From Selaginella moellendorffii (lineage: Eukaryota > Streptophyta > Lycopodiopsida > Selaginellales > Selaginellaceae), in the NCBI RefSeq assembly GCF_000143415.4, contig NW_003314265.1:3344443-3408442 (forward strand): 64,000 nucleotides of DNA. Direction: 5' to 3'. A model generated the notes under the pieces. The model was not told the origin of the DNA. It was given only the letters and a program-made list of their open reading frames with translations, and did not search any database. Positions 54,075 to 64,000 of the stretch are shown here, piece after piece; position 1 is the stretch's first letter, and each line of letters begins with the position of its first letter. The position numbers and the translations under genes are program-made.

Positions 54075-55415
54075 TGCGACCACGGTGGATCGCACTGGCT
54101 CCAGACGCGCGAGAACCCTCCGAAGAGTGTAGAGTGTACGTTTGCTACTGATGCCAAGTGCTGGTAACTGCGTGAAATAGTAGAAACTCTAGAAAACAGA
54201 GTGGAAAAGAAAGAAAAAGGTAGGTGAGAAGTTTGGAGACAGGGAGAAAACCCAGTGGGAAACGCTGTAGTCAAACTAGACCCTGAAGTTGAAGAAAAGT
54301 GTAGAAAAAGTGTGAAAAGAGGAGGAAAATAGAGGAAAAAGAACGTGAGGACCCAAAGAACTTAACCCGTACCTGGATTTTGGCTCAGGAAAGTGTAATA
54401 TGCAAATGCAACCTCTTGATGACTCCCGGTATGCTCCAAGGATTGGCCGAAATCGAGAAAGAAAGAGAGGTAGAAGAGGGGATGCATTGCCCAAGGGTGG
54501 TAAGTGTGGAAATGATGAAAGATGGAGTGATATGGTAGAGCGCCGAGATGGTGGTGGCACTCGGAAGTGGTAGCTATTGATAACCGTTGGCCCGTAGAGT
54601 AAACACTGACCACTCGGAGTAGCCGGTAACCGATAACCGGTAGCCGGGTACCTGTAACCAGTAACTGGTAACCACCTGCTCTCGCTCCTACTCCTGCGCC
54701 AGCTCTGTGGTGGAGCGCTGAGATCTCTGAGAAGGTGGCTAGTCTGATGTGTCGGACTGAAGAAGTCAGCAGCTGAAAAGGACGGCATAGTCACTGGGTT
54801 GCCGGTAAGGAGAGGTGGCATGTGTCCACTGAGTGCTGGAGCAGAAGAAAGTGGCTTCGGCTTCTGTGGCCTCGCCTAAAGATCCACCTAGGTGCCTTGA
54901 GTGAACAGGTTCACCTAGTTGGAAGAGAGTCGCTCCAGAAAAGCTAGTGCGTTGTCGGCAAATGGTCGTAAGGACATCTTGGACATGGCATGTCCAAATG
55001 AGGTGGTGTCTTTTGCTGCATGTATGTGCGTCTGTGGTATGGTGTAAATGTGACCTCAAATGGAGATGGGAATGATGGTGAAAGAATGAAAGATGCAAGA
55101 TGGGCATCTAGAGATAAGTGCGGGCAACGCTGTTGGAAGTGATTGGTGATGGAACTGTGAGTGTAGATTATATGGAATGAGTGTGGGAAATGTGCAGGGT
55201 ATAGTAATGATAAAGGAAGGGCCAAAGAACCTGGAACATAGACCGAGCCAAGCGAGGAACCTCCATACAAACGGCAATGCAGCCTGAGCACGAAATCCAA
55301 GGCATAGGCCACGGTCCAATGGAGAAACACCCTCTGAAAGTAAGAAAAGTAGCCACGAAAGTAAAGTGAAAGAAAGGAAGAAAAAGAAAAAGAAAAAGAA
55401 GAGAAAAGGAACGCC
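54075..55415 (-). other. 3' untranslated region of Tat-like element
   Basis: No conserved frame. Includes a GGTAGCCGG/GGTAACC repeat block (about 54620-54675) followed by CTCTCGCTCCTACTCCTGC, which is also found in the leader near 61804-61820. Confidence 0.7.
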
Positions 55416-58400
55416 TCACCGGATGAAGCGTTTGAGATGAGAGTGGTTGTGAGCGTGTGGGAGCTCATGTCCCTCAATATTAGCTAGCACATATGCTCCA
55501 CCTCCAATGTGTCGCTGGACAAAGTAGGGGCCGGTCCAGCGAGGGGAGAATTTCAAAGGTGGCGTGAACTCCTTGAGTAGAACGAGATCGCCATCCTCGA
55601 ATGGTTCGGCAGACCGCTGGTGATCGATGACTGACTTAATCTTCTGCTTGCCTCGAAGGAGATGTTTAGATGTGGATTGTCGCTGTTCTTCCAAGGCAAG
55701 AACCTCCAAGTCACGTGCATGAAGCTTGTCTTCATTGCTAAGCTGCATCGCTGCTGCGTATCGAAGTGAAAGCGAGAGTGATGGCACCTGGATCTCTATT
55801 GGAAGTACGGTCTCTGTCCCATAGACAAGGGAAAATGGGGTCGCAGAGATGGATGTCTTGAAGGATGTCCGAAAGGCCCACAACGCCGTAACCAAGTGCT
55901 CGTGCCAACGCCTTGGGTGATCCTCCACAAGCTTTGAGATGACTGTCTTCAATATCTTGTTGCTAGACTCCGCCTGGCCATTGCACTCCGGATAATAGCT
56001 GCTTCTTTTCACGTGCTTGACCTGTAGTTGCTGGAGAAGATGCTGCATCACCTGTCCGAGGAAGCCGCTGCCACGATCGGAAACCAAAACAGCAGGAACT
56101 CCAAATCGGCAAATGATGTACTCGTAGACAAACTTTGCTGTAGACTGCTGATCTGCCTGTCGCAAAGGGGTGGCCTCGACCCATTTTGTGAAATAGTCCG
56201 TCGCCACGATGATGTATCGCTGTCCTTTTGAGCTCGGTGGGTTGATCGGGCCAACGAAGTCAAGTCCCCACTGGAAAAAGGGACCCGGAGAAGTGATGAG
56301 CTGGAAAGGAAGACGTGGAACATGGCTCCGGGGGTTGAACAGTTGGCACTGCTCACATGACTTTGCATAGGCCAAGCTGTCCTGGTGAATCCGAGGCCAA
56401 AAGTAGCCATGGCGCAAGAGGAGCTGTGCTGTAACCCATCCCGAGAAATGCCCCGCACAAGAGTGGAAAGCGCGAAGGAGCTCAGGGACCTCGTGTTCCC
56501 CCACACACCGCAACAAAACTTCCTGAGAAGTCCTCCTGTAAAGGTGTCCATCAAGAAGGCAAAACCCCCGTGCTCGGATCTCCAATGCCTTTTGTTGTAC
56601 TGGTGAGGAATCTACTGGGAACTGACCTGAATCCAGGTACACCGCAACATCCTGTAATGCTGCTGGGACCACAAAGGAGGTAGCTTCAGCAACCAGGAAC
56701 TCGCTTGGATCCATCACACGCTTCCGCCACATGTGAAAAGTTGGTTGGAACTCTTGGATGGTCACAATCCAAGATAAAGTACGAGGACTATGAACCGGTC
56801 GCTGTAAAAGAAAGGTCAGCATATTAAAATAGACATGGAAATGGATACGGGCTCCAGCGAGAAAGTGATGGAATCGCTCCAAGGTGTAAACAACAGCCAC
56901 TGCTTCTTTTTCCGCATCCACATATTTCTTTTCAGTCTCCTTGAACGAATGTGAGGCATAATATGTTGCATGTGGTGGCTTGCCAGGCTGTGAACATTGG
57001 CAAAGGCATACTCCAAAAGCCTCTGTACCCGTTGTGATGTAAATGTCAAAAGGGAGTTGTCGTTCTGGTGGTTGGAGTACCGGGGCCGTGTGGAGTGACT
57101 GCTGTAGTGACTCAAAGGCTTGTTGTTGGGACTCACCCCAGATAAATGGAACACTGTGTTGTAGCAAAGCTACCAGAGGCCGTGAACGTGCAGCATAGTT
57201 GTGGATGAAACGGCGAAAGAAACCCGTTTGCCCAAGGAAACTGCAAAGCTGCTTCAAGTTGGTTGGTGGGTTCCGATCCAGAATCTCCTGAGCCTTGGCT
57301 ACCTGGGGTTTGATCCCATCCTGAGAGACGTCAAAGCCCAGTAACCGGCCTTCGGTTACCCCGAATTTACACTTTGCCGGGTTCAATGAAAACCTGTGGT
57401 GTCGGCAGCGAGTGAAGATCTGTTCCAAGTGCATAAGGTGATCCTCAAAGGAGTCCGAGGTCGTGCACAGATCATCCATATACACCCTCAAGGCGCCTCC
57501 AATCAAGTCGTGAAAGGCATGGGTCATAAAGCGCTGAAAATTAGCTCCGGCATTGCACAAGCCAAATGGGAGGACATTGAAAGCAAAGACGCCCCAAGGT
57601 GTCCGAAAGGCCGTAAGATCTCGATGATCCGGATGAATGAAGATCTGGTTGTACCCTGAAAAGCCATCCATGAAAGAGTAGTACCGGTGGCCAGTCATCT
57701 CATCCACAATCGCATCGATAAACGGAGTTGGAAAGTGATCTTTCGCAGTTGCCTTGTTCAAGTCTTGAAAGTCAACACAGAGGCGGAGTTTTCCATTTGC
57801 CTTGCGTGCAGGGATGAGATTGGCCACCCACTCTGAGCTCTCCAAAGGGTAAATAAAGCCGGCTGCCAGAAGTCGCTCGATCTCCAACTTCATCTCTGAG
57901 TGAGCTGCCGGGCTGAAACGCCGCATTTTTTGACGGACTGGTTTGGCTGACTCTGAAAGCATAATACTGTGCATGATTGTGTCCATGGGAACTAATGGGA
58001 GCTGGCTGTAGTCCCAAGCAAACACGTCCTTGAAACAGTGAAGGAGATCCAAGAGCTTTGCTGCGTTTGTTGAAGCAAGCGATGTGGCGATAAAGACCGG
58101 GTCCTTGTCATCACCTAGAAAAACAGCATGAACCCTGGAGTCTGGAGAAACCTTGGTTTCAGGAGGCTCTATCTTTGATTCTTCCCTGACCCTGGAAACC
58201 GAAGAGCAGGGAGTGCCTTTAGCTTCTCGCATTGTGGTGATTGCTTGGTGTGATAACCTGTCTGCCCAAAAGTTTTCTTCACGGGGGACACTTTGAAAAG
58301 ACATCTCAGAGAACTCATCCTTCAGGTTGACCGCCCGCTGCCATAGCTCTTTCAGGTTCTCTTTGCGGACTTGGTATTCTCCAGTAAGTTGGCGTATGAT

Positions 58401-60371
58401 GAGTTGCGCATCTCCAATGAAAGTGACTCGCCTAAACTTGAGGTTTGTGGCCAGCTTCATGGCACTGATGGCCGCCAAGTACTCTGCTTCATTAGCTGAT
58501 GTTGCTGGCAAAGTGATAGAGAGGTCAGCTACTTTGTTCTCCGCAGAATCAATCATCCAAACTCCAATGCCGGCGACCTGGTTTTTGGGGCAGAAAGCAC
58601 CGTCAAAATAAGCTGTAATCATAGGAGTGGACTCTTCCTCAAATAAAGATGCTGGGGACACTACATCCGGCAAGACCATCTCTGGTAAGTCTGGTAAGAA
58701 CATTGCTGTTGGATCCGGAGTCTTTGCTTGTGGTTCTCTTTGCTTCTGATGCTCTGAGCGCTCGATGTCCAATGCAAGGACTGCAGCCAGGTACTCTGCA
58801 AGCAAAGGGAGATCCTCCACCGAAGTCCAGTCCAAGTCTGGTGCTAAAGTTTCAGTGTAATACCCTTGGATCTGTACCAGGGGCTCCACGGTAGGAAATT
58901 CAGAACTCAAAGAGCTATAACTCGCATGTAGCATGTCCGATTTGCTTGATTCTTCCTGCCAATTGTGTGACTGGATGTCATCTTCCGTCTCCAAAAAACA
59001 GCATGACAAAATATGCTCGAAGTCGTCAGCTACCGTGATTTTAGTGGGAAAATGCTGGCTGTGTAACACCTCAAAGAGTTGCTGAGGAGAATCGAGTTCA
59101 GCTATGTCCTGTGAAAGATGGGCTTGGTCTGGGGTGACTGTGTCATCAAGATCCATAAGAGAGAGTTGGTCCCATGCAAGAAACGAATCAAGGAGCCCTT
59201 CCTCTATCAAGAAACACTCTAAAAAGCTGGATATGTGAGCCCGTATCCTATAAGCCCTGCCCTCAAATAAAGAGGGCCTTTCTAGAGGCTCGGCCTTACT
59301 CTCAAATAAAGAGAGTGAAGTTGAGAGATGTCTCGGGCTACCTGACTCACCTCCACCTATGTCAATTGCATTGCATGAGGAAGCATCTGCCATATAGATG
59401 GTTGACGCCACTGCCAACTCAGGAAAAACCTCTGTGAGGTCGGGAGGAAAGTATGGTGTGGAAGCCATCTTAGTCCGAGCTTGCTGGGCTTGTTGAGAAA
59501 GAGCTCTGCCGTGGTTGTTGAGAAAGGTGGCGCTATGGGTTCCATCTCTAATTTCCAACTTGCCTTGTGCACTATCAATGGTGCAATGGGTTGTGACTTG
59601 CCATGAGCGGCCAAGGATGATAGAGTCCTTCAAAGAGGATGTTCCAAGACGTTGGTAGTCAACCACGAGGAAATCTACCTCAAAAATAACACCCTGCACT
59701 GAGACCTTGACACCATAGCAAATTCCTGCCGGAGGAATGGTGTGGTTGGCGAAGGTTTTGAGCACGATGGAGGAGCTCTCAGTGATCCATAGCTGTGCTG
59801 AAAGGGCAGCTTCGAGAGAGATAATGTTGCTTCCAGAACCGGAGTCAACCAAAGCATCCATCCTACAAGAGGAAGTACCGATCTGCACCGGGACGAAGAA
59901 TGGACCAAGATCTCCTCCATATCTTGTCATATCGACAATGTGCACCTCTTGAGGAGTCCTCTTGAGAGTGCTTTCTGGTGTTCCTGACCGTGCAAACTTC
60001 TCCAAATGCTGGCCAAATCCCGGGACAAGGCACAACATATCTCGGAGCGAAAAGGTGATAGGAGTGTCAACCAGCTGTTGAAGAACCGGCTCCGGAACAG
60101 GAGTAGCTGCTGGTGAGATCTCAGGAGGAGAAGAGAGGAGTGACTTGAAGGGGAGTTTACAAGCCACCCTCTGTGTCACTGGGCCTAAGGCCAACGGAGA
60201 GTCACTCTCAATTGGCGCTGGGGGATCTATGGTAGGCTGAGTGGCTACCTTCTTCTTCGCTTGGGCTCGAGTGGCTGCGGTTTGCTGTTGTTGCCTATAA
60301 AGTTCCTCGGCTACCAAATCGTGTTGACTAATGAGACTGGTGCCTTGCCTTTGCTTGACAAAGGGGCTGCC
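55416..60371 (-). CDS. pol: Pol polyprotein PR-aRNH-RT-(degenerate RNH)-INT
   Basis: Open from 60371; numbering from 60317 gives 1,633 residues. Protease: ALVDSGSGSN, Asp158. A second RNase H of the archaeal/plant-like type at about 568-695: YFDGAF (Asp572), NEAEYLAA (Glu612), GDAQL (Asp636), WADRL (Asp686), all four acids present. RT at about 795-1010 with VYMDD (948-949). The usual RNase H follows (about 1088-1200), but Asp to Thr1095, Asp to Tyr and Asp to Ser changes leave only the Glu, so it probably serves as a structural connection. Integrase: HSCAGH...CEQC finger, Asp1353, Asp1414, 35 residues, Glu1450. There is no chromodomain. It lacks its own ATG near the start, so a -1 frameshift from gag is likely. 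No stop interrupts it. Confidence 0.93.
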   Translation of the reverse strand, partial: GSPFVKQRQGTSLISQHDLVAEELYRQQQQTAATRAQAKKKVATQPTIDPPAPIESDSPLALGPVTQRVACKLPFKSLLSSPPEISPAATPVPEPVLQQLVDTPITFSLRDMLCLVPGFGQHLEKFARSGTPESTLKRTPQEVHIVDMTRYGGDLGPFFVPVQIGTSSCRMDALVDSGSGSNIISLEAALSAQLWITESSSIVLKTFANHTIPPAGICYGVKVSVQGVIFEVDFLVVDYQRLGTSSLKDSIILGRSWQVTTHCTIDSAQGKLEIRDGTHSATFLNNHGRALSQQAQQARTKMASTPYFPPDLTEVFPELAVASTIYMADASSCNAIDIGGGESGSPRHLSTSLSLFESKAEPLERPSLFEGRAYRIRAHISSFLECFLIEEGLLDSFLAWDQLSLMDLDDTVTPDQAHLSQDIAELDSPQQLFEVLHSQHFPTKITVADDFEHILSCCFLETEDDIQSHNWQEESSKSDMLHASYSSLSSEFPTVEPLVQIQGYYTETLAPDLDWTSVEDLPLLAEYLAAVLALDIERSEHQKQREPQAKTPDPTAMFLPDLPEMVLPDVVSPASLFEEESTPMITAYFDGAFCPKNQVAGIGVWMIDSAENKVADLSITLPATSANEAEYLAAISAMKLATNLKFRRVTFIGDAQLIIRQLTGEYQVRKENLKELWQRAVNLKDEFSEMSFQSVPREENFWADRLSHQAITTMREAKGTPCSSVSRVREESKIEPPETKVSPDSRVHAVFLGDDKDPVFIATSLASTNAAKLLDLLHCFKDVFAWDYSQLPLVPMDTIMHSIMLSESAKPVRQKMRRFSPAAHSEMKLEIERLLAAGFIYPLESSEWVANLIPARKANGKLRLCVDFQDLNKATAKDHFPTPFIDAIVDEMTGHRYYSFMDGFSGYNQIFIHPDHRDLTAFRTPWGVFAFNVLPFGLCNAGANFQRFMTHAFHDLIGGALRVYMDDLCTTSDSFEDHLMHLEQIFTRCRHHRFSLNPAKCKFGVTEGRLLGFDVSQDGIKPQVAKAQEILDRNPPTNLKQLCSFLGQTGFFRRFIHNYAARSRPLVALLQHSVPFIWGESQQQAFESLQQSLHTAPVLQPPERQLPFDIYITTGTEAFGVCLCQCSQPGKPPHATYYASHSFKETEKKYVDAEKEAVAVVYTLERFHHFLAGARIHFHVYFNMLTFLLQRPVHSPRTLSWIVTIQEFQPTFHMWRKRVMDPSEFLVAEATSFVVPAALQDVAVYLDSGQFPVDSSPVQQKALEIRARGFCLLDGHLYRRTSQEVLLRCVGEHEVPELLRAFHSCAGHFSGWVTAQLLLRHGYFWPRIHQDSLAYAKSCEQCQLFNPRSHVPRLPFQLITSPGPFFQWGLDFVGPINPPSSKGQRYIIVATDYFTKWVEATPLRQADQQSTAKFVYEYIICRFGVPAVLVSDRGSGFLGQVMQHLLQQLQVKHVKRSSYYPECNGQAESSNKILKTVISKLVEDHPRRWHEHLVTALWAFRTSFKTSISATPFSLVYGTETVLPIEIQVPSLSLSLRYAAAMQLSNEDKLHARDLEVLALEEQRQSTSKHLLRGKQKIKSVIDHQRSAEPFEDGDLVLLKEFTPPLKFSPRWTGPYFVQRHIGGGAYVLANIEGHELPHAHNHSHLKRFIR
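58235..58618 (-). other. Extra RNase H (aRNH) domain within pol
   Basis: Placed between protease and RT. The four catalytic acids are encoded at 58602-58604, 58482-58484, 58410-58412 and 58260-58262. The AEYLAA context of the Glu resembles archaeal/plant RNase H rather than the gypsy RNase H. Confidence 0.85.
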
Positions 60372-61552
60372 TCAATTGCTTGTCGCTCCAACTGCTCCTG
60401 ATATGTCTCTGGACCCTGAGGCTGTGTGGAGTTATCAGCAAAGGGATGTTGTTGGACACGTTGAGAAGATGGAGGCCGAAGCTCTGGGTGAAGCTTGAAG
60501 CAGCACTGTGTGTTGTGTGTGTTCGTCTCACAATGAGTGCACCAACGGGACTTAAATCTGCGTTCCTGAGCTGTAGCGGCCTCTTTCCTGGACTCCACCA
60601 GCTCCTAGAGCAGTTTGTCATGGTGTGATTGCTGTTGAAGAATGATCTCCTTCAGCTGCCGCATCTCATTGGCAAAGTTCTCAAGAGCCAGAGGTGTACG
60701 CTCAACAGCAACAGGCTTTGATGTGGACGGGCGAATAGTGGCACAAGGTGACTCTGACGGGATGATGGCTTGGTCAAAATCAACTCTAGCAATCCCCAAG
60801 TCGACCAGAAGCTCTCTTTCCAGCTTTGTGGCAAACGAAAATGCCTCACGGCAAGACCTGAAAGTCTTCTTAAGAAGTTTCCGCTGCAAGTTCCCACGCA
60901 GACCCGCTGTGAATGCTGTGATCCCCTGTTGCTCATCTTGGACTACTCTGCTATCCCAACACTGCTTCCAGTAAGCTCGAAAGCGTGTGATGTAGTCAGG
61001 AACAGTCTCGTGAGCACCCTGTCGGAACGAAAAAAGGTCGACAAGTAGCCGATTTGTGGGTTTTTCTTCAATGAAGCGTTCTTTGAAAGAAGCAAGTAGT
61101 GTCTGGAAGTCTGTCCGGTCCTCTAGGAGGAGAGAATCTGCCCAAGTTGCTGCTTTGCCTTCGAGAGACTGCAGGAAGTCGCGGCACATACGATCATCGT
61201 CAATGATCATGTTTGTGGTGCAGTAGTAATCAAAGCGACTAATATGCGATGTTGGAGAGACTGTTCCAACACCTGAAAAGACCAGCAGATCACTCCCCTG
61301 CTGCAGAACATGGAGCTGAGGTCGAGCTAAGGGTGGCTGCGCCATAGCTCGTAGATCTAAGTCACTGGAATCTGTCGAGGAGGAAGAGGACTCGGCCCAA
61401 GAAGGTGCAGTGTCGTACCTAAGCTGCCTTTGGATGTTGAAAAGTTTACTCCGTACCTTAGGGCCTTGAGGTATGGTGAAAGGGTGCCAATTCGTCGTAC
61501 GTCTAGTTTGTACCAGCATCAAATACCCTGAACACTGCAAATGCCCGGTCAA
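60311..61552 (-). CDS. gag: Gag, interrupted by TAG before the zinc knuckle
   Basis: The first part (60605-61552) carries the retrotransposon Gag core (TWADSLLLEDRTDFQTLLAS, FKERFIEEKPTNRLLVDLF and YITRFRAYWKQC). A TAG at 60605-60607 interrupts, and the same frame continues to a TAG at 60311-60313. That part holds CTHCETNTHNTQCC, a CX2CX4HX4C zinc knuckle. The first ATG in frame is at 61519. The internal TAG may be a mutation (CAG to TAG) or a readthrough site; the following GAG CTG is not a known strong readthrough context. The last 60 bases overlap pol in the -1 frame. Confidence 0.82.
60359..60365 (-). promoter_or_regulatory. Candidate -1 frameshift heptamer
   Basis: On minus, C CCT TTG in gag frame has the X XXY YYZ form. 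It lies 6 nt past the last pol-frame stop (TGA 60372-60374) and 46 nt before the gag stop, inside the only window where a shift would work. CCCTTTG is not among the strongest known slippery sites. Confidence 0.45.
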
Positions 61553-62670
61553 GGCAACTGGGTTGACAGGAGAAAGAAGACTGTAGGCTAGTGCTCAAGT
61601 TGCTCAAAATGCCTTTGACCCGACCACTGAAGTAGCCACTGGAGTAGCTGCTGGAGGAGCCACTAGAGTAGCCGCTGGAGTAGCCACTGGAGTAGCCGGT
61701 AGCCGGTAACCAGGGTAGTCGCTGGAGCAGCCACTGGAGTAGCCGCGGGAGTAGCCGGTAGCCGATAACCGGGGCTCTGTGACCTGTAACCGGTAACCCC
61801 TACTCTCGCTCCTACTCCTGCATTTGCTCCAACACCAACTCCTATCCCTGTGCCTATTCCTATTGTCCCTGTTTCTACGCCAACTCTTGTTCCTGCTCCT
61901 CCTGTTCCTATTCCTACGGTTACCTGTTCCTTGAAGATTGCTTCGTTCCCAAGGAACCCTCAACGAAGTTTAACCCAAAAGAGAAAAATGAGTCCTCTAG
62001 TCTCGATCCTTTGCCATTTTGATTGTTGGTGGGCTCGTTGGAAAGAGCTCAGCCCCGTCTACCTTATATCGCAAGAATTTGGGAAGAAATTGCCTCAAAA
62101 TCCACGAAGAGGTAGCCCAGAACACCAACATTATGGAAAAACATGTGCATGTCCATGATGTAGATCGACACTAAGGCGCCGTTGGTACTTCTCAAAAACC
62201 TAGGACCAGGAGCACCTCTAGAAATAAACGGCATCCAAAACCAAGCCTGGAGGAGCATGAATTCCTACCACAAAGATAACCCAATCTAGCCGGAGAAGAA
62301 AATCCTTTTGCATGCCGTTAATTCTCCCAAATCTAGTGCCAAGAACTACCACTACTCATAGATCTAGGCCAGATCTACAAGCCCAAATGCACTACCTTGA
62401 GAAATTCGGCCGAGGATCTAGGCGAGAAAGTGAAAACCCCAAAATGCTCATCTGACCGAGCCAAGAAACGTTGTATCTCTTCAAATACTGCACGGCTTGA
62501 TGAGCGCCATACCTTGCTGGAAAGAGGAGCTCCAGACCTATCCAACACACTCAAGATCAAAGAAAACCACTGCAAAATGAACAAGGAATTCCTTCCCAAA
62601 CTCTGCGGCCAAAAGAAAAGAGAGAAATGACGCTTCAGAAAGTCCTGCGCTTCATGCCGGGTTCACCATT
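61553..62670 (-). other. 5' leader of Tat-like element with tandem repeats
   Basis: Long untranslated leader. From about 61625 to 61770 are tandem AGTAGCCACTGG/AGTAGCCGCTGG units of about 15 bp, ending in GGTAGCCGGTAACC copies that also occur in the 3' region. No gene recognised in 61850-62640. Confidence 0.7.
62652..62668 (-). other. Putative primer binding site
   Basis: On minus, two bases after the 5' LTR, TGGTGAACCCGGCATGA. It pairs with a tRNA ending CCGGGTTCACCA; I could not name the tRNA with certainty. Confidence 0.6.
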
Positions 62671-62857
62671 TGTTGGGGGAAGGAGGGGCGCTTCCCCCAA
62701 CGCTCACTCAAACACGAGAAATGCTTCACTGCTCTCCACAAAATGCCCCCCCTCGCCCTTGTGAGGCAAGGGTTTTATACAAGGAAGATGGGGAATATTC
62801 TGAGGACCAGAATATTCCCTCCCTCTCTCTCACTCTCTCAGTGGCCACGCCCTAACA
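62671..62857 (-). repeat. 5' LTR of Tat-like element
   Basis: 187 bp, matching 53888-54074 with about two differences. TATA box at 62773-62779 on minus. Confidence 0.93.
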
Positions 62858-64000
62858 ATATTTTTGCACTTTCTACCATGCCTTAGTAAGTATTCATAGG
62901 GTTGAATCTATCCAATAGCCTAGAGAGTGGTTCCTCAATCTGGGTATGCTCACTTTGTAATCCCACACATTGGGATTAACGTTGCTACTTATGGGCTTTT
63001 ATATACCCATCATTAACCTTTGCCAAAATCCCTTTTTGGCTTTGTCCAATTTAGGTAGATGGACTTCTCCCGTCTTCACAACCTTGGACATTTGGATAGC
63101 ACCTCATATCCATCGTTCGCTAAGGACTTAGTCCCTTAGGCTTTATCTAATGCCCTTGCGACACCAAACACCATTTTCTAGTGCTTTTAAAGTGTTTGGG
63201 TGTCCCAATGATGGCTTTCTTTGACAATGAGCATTCCCTTTATAACATTAACTTATTATATTGCAACGTAAGCAAATTATCCCCCCATAAGGGTATGTCC
63301 AACTTCTTTATCCCAATAAGAAGTCTTGGGTAGTAACCTTCTACTAATTTAATCAATTATTTTGCACCTTTTGCTTAGTTGCTTCATAGTTGTCAAGTCT
63401 TACACTCATTGTTGATGCTTCCACACCTCCATCATTATTTGGGTTACCACACTCCAATGGCATGCCTTCCAGTTTAGGTTATGCCATTCCCATTTTCATT
63501 AGAATTCTTTTGAGAAGGGGTTCTTATGAACCCACTAACTTGACCTCAAGGCATCATGCTTTGGCACATTTGGTGTCTCCACACCATCAGCTCCACGAGC
63601 CTACGTTTATAACACTTCTTATTTGTGTCTAGGTCCTTATCAAGAGCAATATATTTCTTTCTCATGCCAACTATCTGTTAGTATTGCACTATAGAGTTTA
63701 CGCACAACTTTGTGTCAAAGTTGTTTTCTTTTGGGAACACCTTTCCCACGACTTTAGTATGGCACATTTTGCCATCAATGAGATACCCACTATTCTCATA
63801 CTTGGATCTTATGATCCTCCCCATCCTTCGTGGGGTACAACACACCTCAATCCAAATGTTTCCATTCCCTTAGGATTATTCCTTGACTCTACTTAAGTCA
63901 TCTAGCTTTTTGGACTTTGCTAACCTGACGACCGTGAGGTCCTACTTTTGAGGTGCTAGCTCACTAGAATACAATTTCTTTTTGTCATGTCTTACTCACA
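62858..64000 (-). mobile_element. Family B internal region, part 3 (to window edge)
   Basis: Non-coding sequence of the same composition as 27905-29068 and 52768-53887. Frames are short and unrecognised. The 5' LTR of family B, if present, lies beyond the window. Confidence 0.45.

Larger units (their letters stand above)
53888..62857 (-). mobile_element. Tat/Ogre-like Ty3 element with two RNase H domains
   Basis: 8,970 bp with 187-bp LTRs (53888-54074, 62671-62857) that differ at about two sites by eye. Order on minus is LTR, primer site, long leader, gag (with a TAG before the zinc knuckle), a -1 frame pol, 1.3-kb 3' region, LTR. The extra RNase H and absence of a chromodomain place it in or near the Tat/Ogre branch, perhaps the Selaginella-specific Selgy-type lineage. 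The flanking pentamers (GATAG and ATATT) do not match, so a TSD is missing. Confidence 0.9.

Noticed and set aside
53960-62855. Short frames inside the 187-bp LTRs of the second gypsy element
   Set aside because: They run out of the LTR into unrelated flanks and only mirror the duplication.

Overview
The window looks like nuclear DNA of a seed-free vascular plant, most likely the lycophyte Selaginella moellendorffii. That is inference from a giant intronless PPR gene, introns of about 40-55 nt, plant Ty3/gypsy lineages and a 5S-bearing Cassandra-type TRIM; no database was searched. Apart from one convincing host gene (PPR protein, 9291-12266, minus strand) the window is almost all transposable elements, many nested. 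A 100-N assembly gap lies at 19908-20007.

Layout. 1-3404: AT-rich, decayed, with a Ty3/gypsy RT relic. 3405-8118: a plus-strand fragment of a non-coding LTR retrotransposon (here 'family A', LARD-like), interrupted by an inverted solo LTR with a perfect target-site duplication (TSD). 8240-8780: another RT relic. 9291-12266: the PPR gene. 13190-16910 and 20008-20660: more family A pieces. 18303-18888: a small TRIM. 22483-23077: a Cassandra-like TRIM with 5S rRNA-like LTRs. 23313-24952 and 26114-27904: two LTRs of a second non-coding family ('family B'), each with a CTCGGACTCCAT-type minisatellite. From 27905 to the right edge the background is apparently family B internal DNA.

That background was invaded in layers. 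A family A element (LTRs 45998-47114 and 51630-52762, TSD ACTAT) went in first. A 16,920-bp DNA transposon (29075-45994, TSD TATT) then landed on its left boundary, so the two ACTAT copies are now 23.7 kb apart. An intact-looking Ty3/gypsy element (32721-40293, TSD GACCA) landed inside an exon of that transposon. A 288-bp MITE with the transposon's own ends (47331-47618, TSD ACAA) sits in the family A interior. A second, Tat/Ogre-like gypsy element occupies 53888-62857.

The most interesting object is the 16.9-kb transposon. It has terminal inverted repeats, a 4-bp TSD supported by an empty site elsewhere in this window, a decayed transposase-like gene at its right end, and a long minus-strand gene that joins a ParB-like region, an acidic linker, a repeat region and an FCP1-like HAD domain. 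About 14 copies of a 22-24-bp palindrome are scattered through it, and two more sit below the ends of its MITE. Four of its very short predicted introns each hold exactly one palindrome ending just before the acceptor AG, which suggests an introner-like relation between the repeat and the introns. The Tat-like element is also notable: it carries a catalytically complete second RNase H upstream of RT, while its usual RNase H has lost three of four catalytic acids.
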